Of a stretch of 64,000 bases of DNA, positions 45,882-54,364 are shown piece by piece; position 1 is the first letter of the stretch; the number at the start of each line of letters is the position of its first letter. Below the pieces are notes generated by a model. That model saw nothing but the letters and a program-made list of their open reading frames with translations, ran no database searches and was not told the origin of the DNA. The position numbers and the translations under genes are program-made. The DNA comes from Rhodanobacter sp. Soil772. GTDB taxonomy: Bacteria > Pseudomonadota > Gammaproteobacteria > Xanthomonadales > Rhodanobacteraceae. The DNA is taken from contig NZ_LMSK01000002.1 in NCBI RefSeq assembly GCF_001428385.1, positions 124,001 to 188,000 of the forward strand, in the 5' to 3' direction.

Positions 45882-45900
45882 GATGATAATGATTCTCATT
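45882..45900 (-). promoter_or_regulatory. Fur box upstream of hemP
   Basis: Minus-strand AATGAGAATCATTATCATC matches the 19-bp Fur consensus core (GATAATGATAATCATTATC) at most positions. Located just ahead of hemP, it predicts repression by iron-loaded Fur. Confidence 0.88.
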
Positions 45901-45923
45901 TAACTGTCAACCACCCTCCTTCT

Positions 45924-46898
45924 TCAACCTGCCTCGACGACCTGTCGGATCCGCTGTGCCACCGCCGCGTCCAGCCGCGGCAGCAGTTCCAGCGCGTCCA
46001 GGTTCTGCTCCAGCTGCTCGCGCTTGCTGGCGCCGAGCATCACCGTGGAGACGTGCGGATTGAGCAGACACCAGGCGATCGCCAGCTGCGCCAGGCTGGT
46101 ACCCAGTTCGGCAGCGATCGGCTGCAGCGCGCGCACCTTGCCGAGGCGTTCGTCGCCGTGGCCCAGCACGCCTTCGCGCAACCACTCGTAGCCGGGCTGG
46201 GCCAGCCGCGAGTCGGCCGGCACACCGTCGTTGTACTTGCCGCTGAGCAGGCCCGACGCCAGCGGCGACCAGATCGTGGTGCCCATGCCGTAGGCCTCGT
46301 ACAGCGGCGCGTACTCCACTTCGACCCGCTCGCGGTGCAGCAGGTTGTACTGCGGCTGCTCCATCACCGGCGCGGCCAGGTGATTCTCGCGGGCGATCTT
46401 GTGCGCTTCGTGGATCGCCTCGGCCGGCCATTCGCTGGTGCCCCAGTACAGCACCTTGCCCTGGCGGATCAGCGTGTCCATCGCCGCCACGGTTTCGGCG
46501 ATCGGCGTATCCGGATCGGGGCGATGGCAGAAGTACAGGTCCAGATAATCCACGCGCAGGCGCTGCAGCGCCTGATGGCAGGCTTCCATCACGTGCTTGC
46601 GCGACAGCCCGCGCTGGGTCGGCAGCGGCTTGTCATACGCGCCGAAGAACACCTTGCTGGAGACGCAGTAGCTGTCGCGCGGGAAGCGCAGGTCGGCCAG
46701 CACGTCGCCCATCACCTGCTCGGCCACGCCGTTGTTGTAGGTCTCGGCGTTGTCGAAGAAGTTCACCCCGCGATCGTGCGCCAGCGCCAGCAGTTCGCGT
46801 GCCTGCGCGCGCCCGACCTGCTTGCCGAAGGTGACCCAGGCGCCGAACGACAGCGCGGAAAGTTGCAGGCCGGAGGTGCCTAGGCGACGGTAAAGCAT
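45924..46898 (-). CDS. Aldo/keto reductase, potassium-channel beta subunit-like
   Basis: 324-residue NADPH-dependent TIM-barrel reductase. N-terminus MLYRRLGTSGLQLSALSFG, catalytic Asp and Tyr in NFFDNAETYNNGVAE, Lys in VSSKVFFG, His in YFCHRPDPDTP, and C-terminal cofactor loop VMLGASKREQLEQNL. Sequence style is the Kv-beta/YghZ group acting on aldehydes or ketones. Start at 46898 follows a GGAGCGTCCCC; the upstream extension to 46985 lies in the divergent promoter region. Divergent from the alcohol dehydrogenase gene (98-bp gap). Confidence 0.92.
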   Translation of the reverse strand: MLYRRLGTSGLQLSALSFGAWVTFGKQVGRAQARELLALAHDRGVNFFDNAETYNNGVAEQVMGDVLADLRFPRDSYCVSSKVFFGAYDKPLPTQRGLSRKHVMEACHQALQRLRVDYLDLYFCHRPDPDTPIAETVAAMDTLIRQGKVLYWGTSEWPAEAIHEAHKIARENHLAAPVMEQPQYNLLHRERVEVEYAPLYEAYGMGTTIWSPLASGLLSGKYNDGVPADSRLAQPGYEWLREGVLGHGDERLGKVRALQPIAAELGTSLAQLAIAWCLLNPHVSTVMLGASKREQLEQNLDALELLPRLDAAVAQRIRQVVEAG

Positions 46899-46996
46899 GG
46901 GGACGCTCCTGTGACGGGAAAGACCGCCAGCATGTCCAATCCACGCGCGCGACACAACGGCGTAATCTTGTGGTTTCCCCACCACAGGAGTTCGCC

Positions 46997-48010
46997 ATGT
47001 CCTCGATCACGGGCTGGGCCGCCAGCGCGGCCGGCCAACCGCTGAAACTGGCCACGTTCGACGTGGGCGAACTGGGCGCCGAGGAAGTCGAGGTGGCCGT
47101 CGACTACTGCGGCATCTGTCACTCCGACCTGTCGATGATCAACAACGAATGGGGCAATGCGCGCTACCCGTTCATCCCCGGCCACGAAGTGGTCGGCCGG
47201 GTCACCGCGCTGGGCGCGCAGGCGAAGGGGCTCAGCGTGGGCCAGCGCGTCGGCATCGGCTGGACCGCCGAAAGCTGCATGCACTGCCGCCCATGCCTGT
47301 CCGGCGACCAGAACCTGTGCGTGCAATCGGTGGCGACCATCGGCGGCCATCACGGCGGCTTCGCCGACAAGCTGCGCGCGCACTGGGCGTGGACGATCCC
47401 GCTGCCCGAGGGCATCGACCTGGCCAGCGCCGGCCCGCTGCTGTGCGGCGGCATCACCGTGCTGAAACCCTTCCTCGCCTACGACATCAAGCCGACCGCG
47501 CGAGTCGGCGTGGTCGGTATCGGCGGGCTCGGCCACATGGCGGTGAAATTCGCCGCCGCGTGGGGCTGCGAGGTCACCGCGTTCTCCTCCACCGCGGCCA
47601 AGGCCGACGAGGCGCGCAGCTTCGGCGCGCACCACGTGGTCGCCAGCCGCGACAGCGCCGCGATCAAGGCGATCGCCGGCTCGCTCGACCTGCTGCTTGT
47701 CACCGTCAACGTGCCGATGGACTGGAACGCCCTGCTCAACACTCTCGCGCCGAAGGGGCGCATGCACGTGGTCGGCGCGGTGCTGGAACCGATCCCGGTG
47801 CCAGCGTTCAGCCTGATCGGCAGGCAGCGCGAAGTCTCCGGCTCGCCCACCGGCTCGCCGGTCGACATCGCCCGCATGCTGGATTTCGCCGCCCGCCACG
47901 ACATCCGCCCACAGATCGAGATGTTCCCGATGGCGAACGTCAACGAGGCGCTGCAGCATCTTGCCGACGGCAAGGCACGCTACCGCATCGTGCTGCAGGC
48001 CGGCAGCTGA
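46997..48010 (+). CDS. Zinc-dependent alcohol dehydrogenase (YahK/CAD type)
   Basis: 337-residue medium-chain dehydrogenase. Catalytic zinc site CGICHSD (about 38-44) and PGHEVVG; structural zinc cysteines CMHCRPCLSGDQNLC (C-x2-C-x2-C-x7-C, about 95-109); Rossmann GVVGIGGLGHMAVKFA (about 174-189). NADP-preferring aldehyde reductase in related proteins. The start at 46997 follows CACAGGAGTTCGCC; an in-frame ATG 27 bp upstream lacks that ribosome binding site. Confidence 0.93.
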   Translation: MSSITGWAASAAGQPLKLATFDVGELGAEEVEVAVDYCGICHSDLSMINNEWGNARYPFIPGHEVVGRVTALGAQAKGLSVGQRVGIGWTAESCMHCRPCLSGDQNLCVQSVATIGGHHGGFADKLRAHWAWTIPLPEGIDLASAGPLLCGGITVLKPFLAYDIKPTARVGVVGIGGLGHMAVKFAAAWGCEVTAFSSTAAKADEARSFGAHHVVASRDSAAIKAIAGSLDLLLVTVNVPMDWNALLNTLAPKGRMHVVGAVLEPIPVPAFSLIGRQREVSGSPTGSPVDIARMLDFAARHDIRPQIEMFPMANVNEALQHLADGKARYRIVLQAGS

Positions 48011-48015
48011 GGCGC

Positions 48016-48522
48016 TTACCGAAGCAGGTGCAGCCCCAGCGCCAGCACGATCGCGGCGAAGACACCGGCGACCACGTCGTCGATCATCACGCCCATGCCG
48101 CCCTTCACGCGCCGGTCCAGCCAGCTGATCGGCCACGGCTTCCACACGTCGAACAGGCGGAACAGCACGAAGCCGGCGGCGATCGCCCACCGCGGCGCGG
48201 GCATCGCCAATAGTGGCAGCAGGGCGATCCACTGGCCGATGAATTCGTCCCACACCAGGCTGCGGTGGTCGGCCACGCCCAGCGCGCGGCTGGCCACGTT
48301 GCACGCCCACACGCCCACGCCAAAACCGATCAGCAACACCGCCAGATAGATCGGCAACGGCAGTTCGCGCAGCAGCAGCCACGGCAGCAGCGCGGCCAGC
48401 GAACCAAACGTGCCCTGCGCTACCGTCGCCAGGCCCGAGCCGAAACCGCAGGCCAGCCAACCGGCCGGCGTGGCCAGCAGGGCGCGCCGCTGCTCTGCAC
48501 TGAGGTTCTTCTTTGCACTCAC
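48016..48522 (-). CDS. pgpA: Phosphatidylglycerophosphatase A
   Basis: 168-residue membrane phosphatase making phosphatidylglycerol. Starts at a GTG overlapping the thiL stop (GTGA), so the pair is coupled; the longer open frame upstream lies inside thiL. Family blocks GSGLATVAQGTFGSLAALLPW (about 28-48), DEFIGQWIALLPL (about 92-104), FRLFDVWKPWPISWLDRRVK and MIDDVVAGVFAAIVL with the conserved DD. Three to four TM helices. The thiL-pgpA order is common in gammaproteobacteria. Confidence 0.93.
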   Translation of the reverse strand: MSAKKNLSAEQRRALLATPAGWLACGFGSGLATVAQGTFGSLAALLPWLLLRELPLPIYLAVLLIGFGVGVWACNVASRALGVADHRSLVWDEFIGQWIALLPLLAMPAPRWAIAAGFVLFRLFDVWKPWPISWLDRRVKGGMGVMIDDVVAGVFAAIVLALGLHLLR

Positions 48523-49487
48523 GCGAAATGCTCCCAACCCGGTCGATCCGTGGCCAGCCATGCACCATCGGCCGCATGCACGCGCACGCCTTCGCCTTCC
48601 ACGATGCGGCCGATCTTCGTGGCGCCGCAGCCAAGCCGGGCCAGGCCGGCCTGCACTTCGGCCAGGCGAGCGGCCGGCACGGTGAAGCACAGTTCGTAGT
48701 CGTCGCCGCCGCTCAGCGCGAAGTGCAGCGCGGTGGTGTCGTCGTACAGCTCCAGCAGCGCCGACGAGCGCGGCAGCAAGGCGGCCTCGATCTCCGCAGC
48801 GACGCCGCTGGCGGTGCAGATGTGGCCGAGATCGGCGAGCAGGCCGTCGGAAACGTCGACGCAGGCCGTGGCCTGCCCGCGCAGCGCCGTGCCGACCGCC
48901 AGTCGCGGCGTCGGCCGGTTCAACCGTTCGATCAGGAAACCGCGCAGTCCGGCGCGGCCGTCGTCTTCGCGCGGCGGATGTTGCAAGGCATGCAAGCCGG
49001 CGGCCGCGTCGCCCAGCGTGCCGGTGACCAGCACCGCATCGCCGACCCGTGCGCCGGCGCGGGCGAGCGCCTGGCCCGGTGGCACGAAGCCGTGCACGGC
49101 CACGCTGATCGTCAACGGCCCGCGAGTGGTGTCGCCGCCGACCAGGGCCAGCCGATGCGGCTGCGCCAGCTTCGCGAAGCCTTCGGCAAAACCCTCGACG
49201 AAGGCTGCGTCCGCGCTGGGCAAGGTCAGCGCCAGCAATGCCCAGGCCGGGCTGGCACCCATCGCCGCGAGGTCGGACAGATTCACCGCCAGCGCCTTCC
49301 AGCCGATGTCGGCGGCTGCGGTACCGGGGGGAAAGTGCACGCCCTCGACCAGGGTGTCGATCGCCACCGCGAGCTCTTTCCCCGGCGGCGGCGCCAGCAC
49401 CGCGGCGTCGTCACCGATGCCGATGCGCACGTCGTCGCGCGGCTGCGCGGTGTGCTGGCGGATCAGGTCGATCAGGTCGAATTCCAT
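48519..49487 (-). CDS. thiL: Thiamine-monophosphate kinase
   Basis: Phosphorylates thiamine phosphate to the active cofactor TPP. 322 residues from MEFDLIDLIRQH. Motifs: IGIGDDAAVLAPPPG (Asp ligands), DTLVEGVHF, VNLSDLAAMGASPAWALLAL, LVGGDTTRGPLTISV, CVDVSDGLLADLGHI and GGDDYELCFTVP. All ATP/Mg-binding Asp residues are present. It follows the GNAT gene by 20 bp and is coupled to pgpA. Confidence 0.95.
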   Translation of the reverse strand: MEFDLIDLIRQHTAQPRDDVRIGIGDDAAVLAPPPGKELAVAIDTLVEGVHFPPGTAAADIGWKALAVNLSDLAAMGASPAWALLALTLPSADAAFVEGFAEGFAKLAQPHRLALVGGDTTRGPLTISVAVHGFVPPGQALARAGARVGDAVLVTGTLGDAAAGLHALQHPPREDDGRAGLRGFLIERLNRPTPRLAVGTALRGQATACVDVSDGLLADLGHICTASGVAAEIEAALLPRSSALLELYDDTTALHFALSGGDDYELCFTVPAARLAEVQAGLARLGCGATKIGRIVEGEGVRVHAADGAWLATDRPGWEHFA

Positions 49488-49507
49488 CGGGGAACCCCAA
49501 TGCAAGG

Positions 49508-50050
49508 TCAGCGGCTGAACACGAGGGTGGGACTGTCGTGGTAGGTCGACGGCTGCCACAGGTGGAAGCCGGCCTTCTCCGCGACCCGGATCGACGCCTG
49601 GTTTTCCGGCGCGATGATGCACACCACGCGCCGTTCGGGAAGCTGCGCCTCGGCCCAGGCCGTGATCGCCGCCACCGCCTCGCTCGCATAGCCGTGGCCG
49701 TGCGCCTGCGGCGCCAATACCCAGCCGCACTCCAGCATGCCCCGCAGCGAGGGCTGCAGTTCGCGCGCGAAATCAGCGAAACCGACGTCGCCGACGTAGC
49801 GGCCGCTGGCCTTCTCCTCGATGGCCCAGTAACCGTAGCCGAGCAGGCTCCACAGCCCGCGATACTGCAGCAGGCGCTTCCACACTTCCTCGGCAGTGAA
49901 CGGGCGACCGCCGATGTGGCGGATGACCTCGGGGTGCGACCAGATCGCCGTGCAGGTGGGGTGATCGCCGGTCTGGTGCGCGCGCAGGCGCAACCGCGCG
50001 GTCTCGATTTCCGGCACCTGTCCGCCCGGCGACCCCGCGGTGCCAGGCAT
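49508..50050 (-). CDS. GNAT family N-acetyltransferase (RimJ/RimL-like)
   Basis: 180 residues. N-terminal IETARLRLRAHQTGDHPTCT, AIWSHPEVIRHIGGRPF, WAIEEKASGRYVGDVGFADF, and acetyl-CoA loop VLAPQAHGHGYASEAVAAI (about 111-129), then IAPENQASIRVAEKAGFHLW. This is the RimJ/RimL/Acetyltransf_3 group that modifies protein N-termini or small molecules; substrate unknown. The ATG shares its A with the nusB stop (TGATG), implying coupling in the rib-nusB-thiL run. Confidence 0.85.
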   Translation of the reverse strand: MPGTAGSPGGQVPEIETARLRLRAHQTGDHPTCTAIWSHPEVIRHIGGRPFTAEEVWKRLLQYRGLWSLLGYGYWAIEEKASGRYVGDVGFADFARELQPSLRGMLECGWVLAPQAHGHGYASEAVAAITAWAEAQLPERRVVCIIAPENQASIRVAEKAGFHLWQPSTYHDSPTLVFSR

Positions 50051-50496
50051 CAGCCGCGCTTCTCGACCGCGCGCAGTTCGCCGGCCAGCTTGTCCAGCAC
50101 GCCGTTGACGTAGCTGTGGCCGTGGTCGGCGCCGAAGCGCTTGGTGACCTCGATCGCTTCGTTGATGACCACCCGGTACGGCACGTCCGGACGGAATTTC
50201 AGCTCGTACGCGGCCAGCCGCAACGCGGCGCGCTCGATCGGATCGATCTGCGCCACCTCGCGGTCGATGTGCGGGCGCAGGCATTCGTCGAGCGCCTCGA
50301 CGTTCTTCTCCACGCCGTGCAGCAGGTCCTCGAAGTATTCGAGGTCGGCCACTTCCATGTCCTGCTCATGGCGGAACTGCTCGATCACCGCATTCATGTG
50401 GCTGCCGCTGAGCTGCCACGCGTACAGCGCCTGCAGCGCACGGCGGCGGGCACGCGAACGCGCCTGCATGTCGAGGCCCTGCGGATGCTGGCTCAT
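50050..50496 (-). CDS. nusB: Transcription antitermination factor NusB
   Basis: 148 residues, helical. [17 protein letters not shown] at the N-terminus (boxA RNA-binding Arg cluster), [60 protein letters not shown] with the family signature. Acts with NusE in rRNA antitermination. Overlaps ribH by ATGA (50493-50496), the classic ribH-nusB pair. Confidence 0.96.
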   Translation of the reverse strand: MSQHPQGLDMQARSRARRRALQALYAWQLSGSHMNAVIEQFRHEQDMEVADLEYFEDLLHGVEKNVEALDECLRPHIDREVAQIDPIERAALRLAAYELKFRPDVPYRVVINEAIEVTKRFGADHGHSYVNGVLDKLAGELRAVEKRG

Positions 50497-50957
50497 GCCA
50501 GTTTGCCGTACAGGTTAACCATTTCCAGCGCGGCGACCGCGGCGTCGGCGCCCTTGTTGCCGGCCTTGGTGCCCGCGCGCTCGATCGCCTGCTCGATGCT
50601 GTCGGTAGTCAGCACGCCGAACGCCACCGGCACGCCGGAGCTGTAGGCGGCCTGGGCCAGGCCCTTGGCGCATTCGCCGGCGACGTAGTCGAAGTGCGGC
50701 GTGGAACCGCGGATCACCGCGCCCAGCGCGATCACCGCGGCGTACTTGCCGGAGTTGGCCAGCTTGTGCGCGGCCAGCGCGATCTCCCACGCGCCCGGCA
50801 CGCGGACCAGTTCGATCGCGTCGTCCTTCACGCCGTGGCGCACCAGCGCGTCACGCGCTCCGGCCACCAGCGGCTCCACGACGAAGCCGTTGAAACGGCC
50901 GGCGACGATGGCAAAACGGCCTTTCGGCGTGGCGAAGTCGCCTTCGATGATCTTCAT
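50493..50957 (-). CDS. ribH: 6,7-dimethyl-8-ribityllumazine synthase
   Basis: Penultimate riboflavin enzyme, joining the ribityl pyrimidine and dihydroxybutanone phosphate. 154 residues from [20 protein letters not shown] (start 50957; upstream extension rejected). Motifs [54 protein letters not shown] with catalytic His, and [23 protein letters not shown]. Co-transcribed with nusB by a 4-bp overlap. Confidence 0.97.
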   Translation of the reverse strand: MKIIEGDFATPKGRFAIVAGRFNGFVVEPLVAGARDALVRHGVKDDAIELVRVPGAWEIALAAHKLANSGKYAAVIALGAVIRGSTPHFDYVAGECAKGLAQAAYSSGVPVAFGVLTTDSIEQAIERAGTKAGNKGADAAVAALEMVNLYGKLA

Positions 50958-51037
50958 TGCGGATTTCCTTGGTTGGACGCGCGGCCCATGCAGATCGGCC
51001 ATTTTACGGGTTTGCCCGCCCGCCTGCTCGCTTGGGC

Positions 51038-51062
51038 TCCCTCCCCCGCTCGCAGGGGAAGC
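51038..51062. repeat. Palindromic repeat upstream of ribH
   Basis: CTCCCTCCCCC...GCAGGGGAAG imperfect hairpin of the same CCCTCCCC family, in the 111-bp gap between the LD-carboxypeptidase gene and ribH. Confidence 0.5.
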
Positions 51063-51068
51063 CAGGCG

Positions 51069-52013
51069 TCAGTGCGGCGGCGGCAAATGCGGATAGCCGC
51101 TGAAAGACAGCTGCGCCCTGCCGCCAGCGACCTGCAGCCGTGCCGGCGCGCCGAACGGCAGGGTGAACTTGTCCGGCTCGTGGCCGATCGGCAGGCCGTC
51201 GATCACCGGCATCGCGCTGGCGCGGCGGATCTGCGCAAAGCTGTCGACCAGGTCGTAGCCGTTGTCGTAGCCGCTGGGTCGGCACTGGCTGAAATGGCCC
51301 AGCAGCAGCGCACGCTGGCGCCCCAGCACGCCGGACAGGTGCAACTGGTACAGCATCCGCTCGATCCGGAACGGCGGCTCGCCGACGTCCTCGACAAACA
51401 GGATGCCGCCGTCGATCCCGCAACCATCGGCGCCGGGGAAATACGGCGTGCCGATCAGGCTGCACAGCACGGCCAGGTTGCCGCCCCACAGCGGGCCCTC
51501 GACGTCGAGCTCGGCGTCGGACGCGGTGGCCCACTCGACTTGCACCGAAGGGGAACGCACGGTGTCCCAGAAATGCCGCCAGGTGAATTCGCTGAGCGTC
51601 TCGGCGCCGAAATCGGCGCCCAGCATCGGGCCGCTGAACGTGCACAGGCCGCTCTTCGCATGCAGCGCCAGCTGCAGGGCGGTGAAGTCGCTGTGGCCGA
51701 CCAGCATGGTGCTGCTGCCGCCGAGTCGTTCGCGCAAGGCGTCGTAATGCAGTTGCGTCAGCAGGCGCGTGGCGCCGTAGCCGCCGCGGATCGCCAGCGC
51801 GATATCCGGCAACTCATGTCGCGTGGCCAGCGCATTGAGGTCGGCGGCCCGCTCCGCGTCGCTGCCGGCATAACGCTGCTCGCTGCGATCGAGCACCTCC
51901 AGCCCGTCCAGCCCGCAACCGGCCTCGCGCAGCCGCGCCACGCCGCGCGCCATCGCGGCGCGATCGTGCGGGTAACCCGAAGGGGCAATCAGGCGGATGG
52001 CGGTATCGGACAT
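51069..52013 (-). CDS. LD-carboxypeptidase (peptidase S66)
   Basis: 314 residues. Cytosolic murein LD-carboxypeptidase type enzyme that removes terminal D-Ala from tetrapeptides in cell-wall recycling. N-terminus IRLIAPSGYPHD, ALAIRGGYGATRLL, nucleophile Ser in MLVGHSDFTALQL (about 112), GGNLAVLCSLIGTPY, catalytic Glu in LFVEDVGEPPFRIERML, and His in LLLGHFSQC. Same strand as, and 78 bp after, ribBX and before ribH, an unusual place in a riboflavin run. Confidence 0.92.
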   Translation of the reverse strand: MSDTAIRLIAPSGYPHDRAAMARGVARLREAGCGLDGLEVLDRSEQRYAGSDAERAADLNALATRHELPDIALAIRGGYGATRLLTQLHYDALRERLGGSSTMLVGHSDFTALQLALHAKSGLCTFSGPMLGADFGAETLSEFTWRHFWDTVRSPSVQVEWATASDAELDVEGPLWGGNLAVLCSLIGTPYFPGADGCGIDGGILFVEDVGEPPFRIERMLYQLHLSGVLGRQRALLLGHFSQCRPSGYDNGYDLVDSFAQIRRASAMPVIDGLPIGHEPDKFTLPFGAPARLQVAGGRAQLSFSGYPHLPPPH

Positions 52014-52091
52014 GCTCGTGGTGATCGGGAAAGCTCAAGTATGGTTTGCAGGGCATGGCCGCGACGTGGCGCGTTCATGCCCTGCGCGAGA

Positions 52092-53183
52092 TTACACGTA
52101 CTCCACCACTTCCAGCCCGAACCCGCCCAGCCCCACCATCTTGCGCGGCGTGCCCAGCACGCGCAGATGGTGCACGCCGAGGTCGACCAGGATCTGCGCG
52201 CCCAGACCGAGCTGGCGCCACTCCTGCTGCTGCGCCTCTTCCGGCGCCTGCTTGCTGGGCTGGCGGTTGAGCCGGGCCAGCAGCGCCTCGGGGGTGTCCT
52301 CGCCGGACAGCACCAGCAGCACGCCGCGATCCTCGTCGGCGATGCGGCGCAGCGCCGAGGTCACGGTGAGGCCGAGGTCGTCGCGCTTCAGGTGCAGCAC
52401 GTCGGACAGCGTATTGCGCACGTGCACGCGGGTCAGCACCGGCGCGCCGTCGCCGACCTTGCCGCGCACCAGCGCGTAGTGCAGGCCACGGCGGATCGCG
52501 TCGCGGTAGGCGACCAGGCGGAACGGGCCGAACTCGGTGTCCACGTCTTCCTCGTGCACGCGCTGCACGGTCTTCTCGGTTTCCAGGCGGTAGCGGATCA
52601 GCTCGGCGATGGTGCCGATCTTCAGGCCATGCTTCTGCGCGAAGATCTCCAGCTCCGGCCGCCGCGCCATCGAGCCGTCCTCGTGCAAGATCTCGATCAG
52701 CACCGCCGAAGGCTCCAGCCCGGCCAGCGCGGCCAAGTCGCAGCCGGCCTCGGTGTGACCGGCGCGGGTCAGCACGCCGCCGGGTTGCGCGGTGAGCGGG
52801 AAGATGTGGCCCGGCTGCGACAGGTCCTGCGGCTTCGCGTCGGACTTCACCGCCACCTGGACCGTGCGCGCGCGGTCGTGCGCCGAGATGCCGGTGGTGA
52901 CGCCCTCGGCCGCCTCGATCGAGACGGTGAAGTTGGTGTGGTAGGCAGAGGTGTTGTCGCTGACCATCGGGCGCAGGCCGAGCTGGCGCGTGCGCTGCTC
53001 GGTGAGCGTGAGACACAGCAGGCCGCGCGCCTCGCGCACCATGAAGTTGACGTCCTCCGGCCGCACCATCTGCGCCGCCATGATCAGGTCGCCTTCGTTC
53101 TCGCGGTCCTCGTCGTCGAGGATGACGACCATGCGGCCGGCGCGGATGTCTTCGAGGATTTCGGGAATGGTGTTGAAAGGCAT
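52092..53183 (-). CDS. ribB: DHBP synthase with degenerate GTP cyclohydrolase II domain (RibBX type)
   Basis: 363 residues. The N-terminal 200 residues are complete 3,4-dihydroxy-2-butanone-4-phosphate synthase: [16 protein letters not shown] (about 23-38), [45 protein letters not shown]. The C-terminal part (about 205-363) aligns with RibA, but the zinc cysteines and the catalytic QEGRGIG-type loop are gone ([32 protein letters not shown] is retained). It should therefore make DHBP only. This architecture is the known RibBX variant of proteobacteria. A separate ribA is expected elsewhere. Confidence 0.92.
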   Translation of the reverse strand: MPFNTIPEILEDIRAGRMVVILDDEDRENEGDLIMAAQMVRPEDVNFMVREARGLLCLTLTEQRTRQLGLRPMVSDNTSAYHTNFTVSIEAAEGVTTGISAHDRARTVQVAVKSDAKPQDLSQPGHIFPLTAQPGGVLTRAGHTEAGCDLAALAGLEPSAVLIEILHEDGSMARRPELEIFAQKHGLKIGTIAELIRYRLETEKTVQRVHEEDVDTEFGPFRLVAYRDAIRRGLHYALVRGKVGDGAPVLTRVHVRNTLSDVLHLKRDDLGLTVTSALRRIADEDRGVLLVLSGEDTPEALLARLNRQPSKQAPEEAQQQEWRQLGLGAQILVDLGVHHLRVLGTPRKMVGLGGFGLEVVEYV

Positions 53184-53217
53184 GGGGTGAGTCTCGGGAA
53201 GTCTTGATGATTTGGTG

Positions 53218-53311
53218 GAGCGAGGAGTGAGTGGAGAGGAGTGAGAAGTGAGAGAGAACTCGCGCGCTGTTGCTTTCTCTCGCTCCTCACTCCTCTTCCC
53301 TCACTTCTCGC
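53218..53311. repeat. GAGTGAG-type iterated inverted repeat
   Basis: Purine-rich left arm (53218-53256, units such as GAGGAGTGAG and GAGAAGTGAG) and pyrimidine-rich right arm (about 53277-53311, CTCCTCACTCCTCTTCCCTC...) flank a short GCGCGCTG-containing centre. It fills the 130-bp ribE-ribBX gap. Same general plan as the GGGATTC arrays but different unit. Confidence 0.65.
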
Positions 53312-53313
53312 TT

Positions 53314-53955
53314 TCAGGCAAAGCCGTGCTGCTTCAGGAACGCCTCGTCCAGCCTCGGCGTCTCGCCGCTGGACAGCAGCCGCTCGATATAACGCGCCAC
53401 CACGTCCACTTCGATGTTCACCGCGTCGCCCACGCGGCGCGCACTGAACGCGGTGTGCTCGACCGTGTGCGGGATCAGGTTGACGCCGAAGCGATGCCCG
53501 GCGACTTCGTTGACGGTGAGGCTGGTGCCGTCGATGCACACCGAACCTTTCGCCGCGATGTAGCGCGAAATTGTGGCCGGCACCTCGAACGTCCAGCGCT
53601 GCGAGCGCCCATCCGGGGTGATCGATACGACCTTACCAAGGCCGTCGACATGGCCGGAAACCAGATGCCCGCCCAGCCGGTCGGCCAGGCGCAGCGCCTT
53701 TTCCAGGTTCACCGGGTCGCCAGGCTTGAGCTGGCCCAGCGAGGTCAGCGACAGCGTCTCGTTGGAGACGTCGGCACTGAAGCCGTGCGGCTCCAGCGTG
53801 ATCGCGGTGAGGCACACGCCGGACACGGCGATCGAATCGCCCAGCTGCACGTCGGCAAGGTCGAGGTCGGCGGTATCGACGGCCAACCGCACGTCGCCGC
53901 CGCGCGGTTCGAGCCGCGCAATGCGGCCCACGGACTGGATGATGCCGGTGAACAT
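53314..53955 (-). CDS. ribE: Riboflavin synthase alpha chain
   Basis: Dismutates two lumazines to riboflavin. 213 residues of two tandem lumazine-binding barrels: MFTGIIQSVGRIARLEPRGG, GDSIAVSGVCLTAITLEPHG, DVSNETLSLTSLGQLKPGDPVNLEKAL for repeat 1; GGHLVSGHVDGLGKVVSITP, KGSVCIDGTSLTVNEVAG, GVNLIPHTVEHTAF for repeat 2. Start at 53955 is the only family-consistent MFTG. An FMN riboswitch ends 134 bp upstream, so it controls ribE and the genes behind it. Sometimes named ribC in other genera. Confidence 0.96.
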   Translation of the reverse strand: MFTGIIQSVGRIARLEPRGGDVRLAVDTADLDLADVQLGDSIAVSGVCLTAITLEPHGFSADVSNETLSLTSLGQLKPGDPVNLEKALRLADRLGGHLVSGHVDGLGKVVSITPDGRSQRWTFEVPATISRYIAAKGSVCIDGTSLTVNEVAGHRFGVNLIPHTVEHTAFSARRVGDAVNIEVDVVARYIERLLSSGETPRLDEAFLKQHGFA

Positions 53956-53999
53956 CAGCGCACCTCCGGACGGAGGGTGATGGACTGCATGATGGCGAT

Positions 54000-54050
54000 G
54001 GATTTCATGAAACGTTTCCCGCGTCAAAAACTGCGAAAAACGCCCCAAGG
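54000..54050 (-). terminator. Candidate expression-platform terminator
   Basis: Minus-strand GCCTCATGCCTTGGGGC can fold into a 5-bp stem (one G-U) followed by GTTTTTCGCAGTTTTT. It sits between the riboswitch and the ribE start, where a regulated terminator is expected. The stem is weak, so control by sequestration of the ribosome binding site is also possible. Confidence 0.35.
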
Positions 54051-54088
54051 CATGAGGCCAGACGTCCGCCGCGAAGCGTCCGCCCTGC

Positions 54089-54251
54089 CGTCTTCTCTTT
54101 ATCCGGACTGTGAGGAAGCGGTCACCCGTTTCCAACCGTCGGCTCCGGCATTCGACCGGATCTGCTGACCTTCCGGCATGGCCGGAAGCGCTCGCGGGCT
54201 CGCCTCGAAAGGCCTACCGCCGGTGGGGAATCTCACCCCGCCCTGAAGACG
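54089..54251 (-). promoter_or_regulatory. FMN riboswitch (RFN element)
   Basis: On the minus strand, P1 is closed by CGTCTTC (54251-54245) and GAAGACG (54095-54089). Downstream of the 5' arm, AGGGCGGGGTGAGATTCCCC and ACCGGCGGTA are the hallmark RFN core. ATCCGGA... and the second conserved block CGGTCGAATGCCGGAGCCGA precede the 3' arm. It lies between ribD and ribE, so FMN controls ribE-ribBX and later genes rather than ribD. Confidence 0.95.
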
Positions 54252-54364
54252 CTATGTGATGTTTACCGGCACCGCCGGCCGGCGAAGTCTAGCACCGCCG
54301 CGGCGTCGGCTCGCGTGCTGCGGCGGCGAATGCAGCGTTCACCGCCGCGCACACCTGACCGGGA

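Noticed and set aside
50694..53207. 837-codon plus-strand frame opposite ribH, LD-carboxypeptidase and ribBX
   Set aside because: Same type of shadow; all three minus-strand genes have intact family motifs.
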